Assembly: GCA_964007475.1 (NCBI GenBank)
Contig: OZ023273.1
Location: forward strand, 98,188,533 to 98,252,532
Length of the DNA stretch: 64,000 bases
Source of the DNA: Hybos culiciformis
Taxonomy: Eukaryota > Arthropoda > Insecta > Diptera > Hybotidae
Direction of reading: 5' to 3'
Below are positions 60,888-64,000 of this stretch, one piece after another (position 1 is the first letter of the stretch; each line of letters starts with the position of its first letter). The notes below the pieces were generated by a model. That model saw only the letters and a program-made list of their open reading frames with translations, did no database searches and was not told the DNA's origin. The translations under genes were made by a program, and so were the position numbers.

Positions 60888-63800
60888 TTCGTCTTAAGAA
60901 AGACTCTAGAGTGTTTTCTGACGCCCAAACAAAACCTTTATGTCCTGCTTCATTAATATGTATCACTAAATTTTATAAGAGAAACTATTCAAAATGCTCT
61001 ATCATATATATATACATACATAATAGTCTTGACCTATTACTGAATGATTTTGAAGCCAAAGTTTTTTTTTTTGTTATAAATATTTGTAAGAGCAAAATAT
61101 AAATCAAAAAATTAGTGTTCTCAGTCAGCTTTCTTAAAACTGAGTGAGGAATTAAAATCAGCTCTTCTAACAATTCAAATAACAATCATAACAATCAAAT
61201 AACAATCATAAAACACTGAATATTTTCGATAGTACACAAAAAAAATATATATTTTAGAAGTAAAAGGTCTTTTGAACCTTGTCGAAAAATAGAAGTGATG
61301 ATACATAATGTATGGTGTCTCAAATTCCGATTTCAATTCAAAAAATTCAATGGTAAAGCTTTTACGAATGAATTGTTATATGAAGACGATTTAATCGAAA
61401 CAAATAATTTTATTTATAATATAAAAAAACAAAAATTAAAAATGCTATAAAACCATATACAAAGAATTAAATTTATTTTTTTTGTAATATTGTATCGCAC
61501 AATAATTACATAAACTTATTCAAATGATAAAATTTCCCGCGCAACCAGCTTGATAATCCAAAACAAAAAGGTTACATACAACATACCATATATATATATA
61601 TATCTACTTCCTTTTTCTTAGCATGATATTTTTAAAATATACTTCCTAGTTAAATTTATTATTTTATACGACGGTCGCTACTTCTTCAAAGTAAATACAC
61701 ATTTAAAATTCTAAACATCATTTTTATATTCCTTTATATTAACATTATTTAACAATAACTTTTATTATTAACCAATTTATTTTATATAATTTTATTATTC
61801 AAATAAATGTTCTACTTTTTATCTTAATGTTTTTATCATCAAAATGAATAGAAAAACCACACTTTTGTACTTTTATTCAAATAAAATATTTAAGATAATA
61901 TTAATTTTTTTTTTTTTAAATAAATTTTGGAACATTTTAATAAAAATGTGTATAAAAAAACCAAAACAAAAAAAAAAAAAATGAAAAAATTGGAATTTCA
62001 TTTAAGTTCAAAGGATTTTAGCCGATAATCCAATAATCTTTCTCCCCACATAAAGCTGTCTTTATTTGAAAAAAAATATAAAATAATAATAATAATAATA
62101 TCGAAAGAAAAATATAGAAAATGAAAATTTACATCTGATCCCACATTGTCAAAAAGAAAAAATTTATATATAACTCCGTAGTTTTCATATTATTATTATT
62201 ATTATTATAATTTTTTATTTATACTTCTTTCAAAGATCCCTCAAAAATTGCCCCAACCCAGATCATGTTATTTAGATAATAAACTTAACTAGGAAAATAA
62301 TACACGACGACGAAAAAAAAAAAAAATAATAAAAAGAATAATTTATTTTATGAAAAACATATATATGTAAACATACCTGTAAAATGATAATTTCCCAGAT
62401 AGGGTGGAAATTCTTTGATTAACTTAGAATATAGAAAAAATATTCTTTATTTTAGTATATTATGTAAAGTTCTAAGATTCGTGACAACATTTTAATATCT
62501 AAATCTAATAGATTGTTATAAGAATTAAGTTTCAACAATTTGTGCATTGTGCAAGTCAATGAATAAATTTTGTGCTGAAAGAAGAACGGAATATCTGAAA
62601 TTATACTCAAGAATATATAATAGAAAAGTATAACCTTTTTTTTTCATCAAGAAATCTGGTTATTTGAATAAAACTGTTTCTTTTTCAAGGGTATACTTTT
62701 TTTTGCATCTTAACAAGGGTTTTTTATTTTTAAATAAAGATATACAAAATTAAAAATTAAAACTAAAAAGGCAAAAATTTTACGATGGTACTTTTTAAAT
62801 ATTCTTAAAAGAAAGAAAAAAACAAATGGAATAAATAAGAGAATTTCAATTAGAAGTTGTTAATTTTAACTTCTTTGATAAAATCTGACAAAATAGACCT
62901 GCTTAAATAATTGAAGTTGAAACTTTACTTATTTGGCGATTATATATCATGGTGTAGTTATATTGAAGTTATCCGGTATTAGGTTGGATTCCCATCCCCA
63001 ATTTGTGTCAATTTTTCAATTGGTCCACTTGAAGTTTCGTGATTATGTCAAACCTTTATGCCTTCTAGTAGATTCAATATGTTTATTAACAAAAATAATA
63101 TATTATATATTATGATTATAACAATTTTTCAGTCCATTCTATTAAATTACAACGAAAACTGATACTTATAGGCAGCTCAGCAGGTTCCTATTTAGAAATT
63201 TTCTTTTCTTTTTTCTGTTTTGTCATAGTTGAGTTCTTTATTTTATTTCATTTTTTCCTTGAAAAAAAAAAAAAAAGAAAAAGGCATTATGTTTATCCAA
63301 AAATAAACAATAAAAATGTTTTATTTTATGCCATAAAAAAGGTGATCACTTTTTTTTCAATTTTTTTATGAGTTTATTTTTTATTTATTTAAATGACTTT
63401 AGTTGGGAAAAAAAAAATCTATATCTACAACTTTTTATTATTTTTTTTTTGCCGACATAATAGGAAAAATCAAAATTTAATAAAAAAAATGTAAATAAAT
63501 AAAAAAATTTTCGTATCTGAATTATATTTTTATAACATGTAAATGACTTTATTACATAAATTTGTTTTTTTTTTCTATAAAACTTTAAGAACAATATTTT
63601 ATACTGGTTTGTGATTAAAAAGAGAGAAATAAAAAAAAGATAACAATATTACGATTTTTGTAACACCTTTTTCAGATTCAGGTGTTATCATTATTATTAC
63701 ACAAAAAAAAAACTAACTAAATAGATTATATATACATTTTTTGGTTTTACATACATATTGTGCATTAATCTTAATTAATGCAGCTTTGTATTTACCAAAT

Positions 63801-64000
63801 TTAAACAAAAAAGAGATAATAAACTTTTTGTCGGTATGTGGTGTTATATGTTTGATTAAAATTATATATATATAAAAGGTAGTCTTTAATTTTTTTTTTT
63901 TTATATAAATATTTAATTCATGAAAAATGATAAGAGGATATTATAAGTCGGAACCTTAAAGAGAAAACATTTTGGATTTCATTTCGAAGTATAATAAGAA

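Larger units (their letters stand above)
46214..64000 (+). other. partial intron 1 of the plus-strand receptor gene (at least 17.8 kb)
   Basis: Begins GTGAGTGAGCT. It contains the hAT element with nested palindrome (48664-49726), the composite element copy 2 (51120-51818), a small MITE (60698-60887), simple repeats and otherwise AT-rich DNA. I scanned the plus strand for the next WIF exon (expected to encode an AELYYVR-like motif) and did not find it. Open frames such as 47887-48105, 54972-55257, 60911-61102, 62933-63115 and 63385-63594 show no family resemblance. Confidence 0.65.

Noticed and set aside
62933..63115. 60-aa plus-strand open frame near the window end as a possible WIF exon
   Set aside because: No AELYYVR-like motif, no good acceptor before it in the needed phase, and no similarity to Ryk proteins.
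1..64000. Mitochondrial or bacterial symbiont origin, suggested by very high A+T
   Set aside because: Spliced genes with metazoan-only families, TATA/AATAAA signals and hAT/MITE elements show nuclear insect DNA; no dense ORFs, tRNAs or rRNAs.

Overview
The window is very AT-rich, intron-bearing, repeat-laden nuclear DNA of an insect, most likely a fly (Diptera). The evidence is two first coding exons of Ryk/Derailed-type Wnt receptors that resemble Drosophila Derailed, two three-exon astacin metalloprotease genes, and many short inverted-repeat DNA transposons with clean target-site duplications. I found no tRNA, CRISPR array, operon or prokaryotic signal. Most long stretches carry no supportable gene.

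Layout. (1) 769-886 (minus) and 46108-46213 (plus) are first coding exons of two paralogous Ryk/Derailed receptors. They sit head to head about 45 kb apart, and each ends at the same phase-1 splice donor inside the start of the WIF domain. The rest of each gene lies outside the window: 1-768 and 46214-64000 are partial first introns. (2) Between them, on the minus strand, are two tandem astacin genes (7913-9034 and 12978-14676). They share a three-exon design with matching intron phases, a 107-bp middle exon in both, TATA boxes just upstream, and AATAAA signals downstream. The downstream copy keeps a complete catalytic signature. The upstream copy keeps the zinc site but has Thr in place of the Met-turn methionine. 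A 54-bp relic of the astacin zinc-site exon lies inside a dead retrotransposon RNase H fragment at 9653-9950.

(3) The remaining structure is mobile DNA. There are two Foldback-like elements (2938-4014 and about 36796-37874) whose arms are unrelated tandem repeats but whose GC-rich hairpin core is shared. hAT-type elements with 8-bp duplications lie at 21400-21981, 24358-24527, 33006-33459 and 48664-49726, and a larger 1.8-kb element with 8-bp duplications lies at 23692-25496. There is a probable hAT end-pair at 7250-7620, a 1.3-kb TA-flanked element at 10952-12224 containing a 5S rRNA-like/SINE-like segment, and a 639-bp near-perfect palindrome (48925-49563) nested in a hAT element. A double-hairpin composite is present twice (about 23146-23575 and 51120-51818), the second copy split by a third palindromic element. 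A dead Tc1/mariner transposase lies at 28470-28906.

How the genes fit together: the two receptors are inferred cell-surface Wnt5-type receptors and the two astacins are secreted zinc endopeptidases. Nothing in the sequence shows that they act in one pathway; the astacins simply occupy the space between two divergent receptor genes. Splice sites and protein calls were read by eye and no database search was run.
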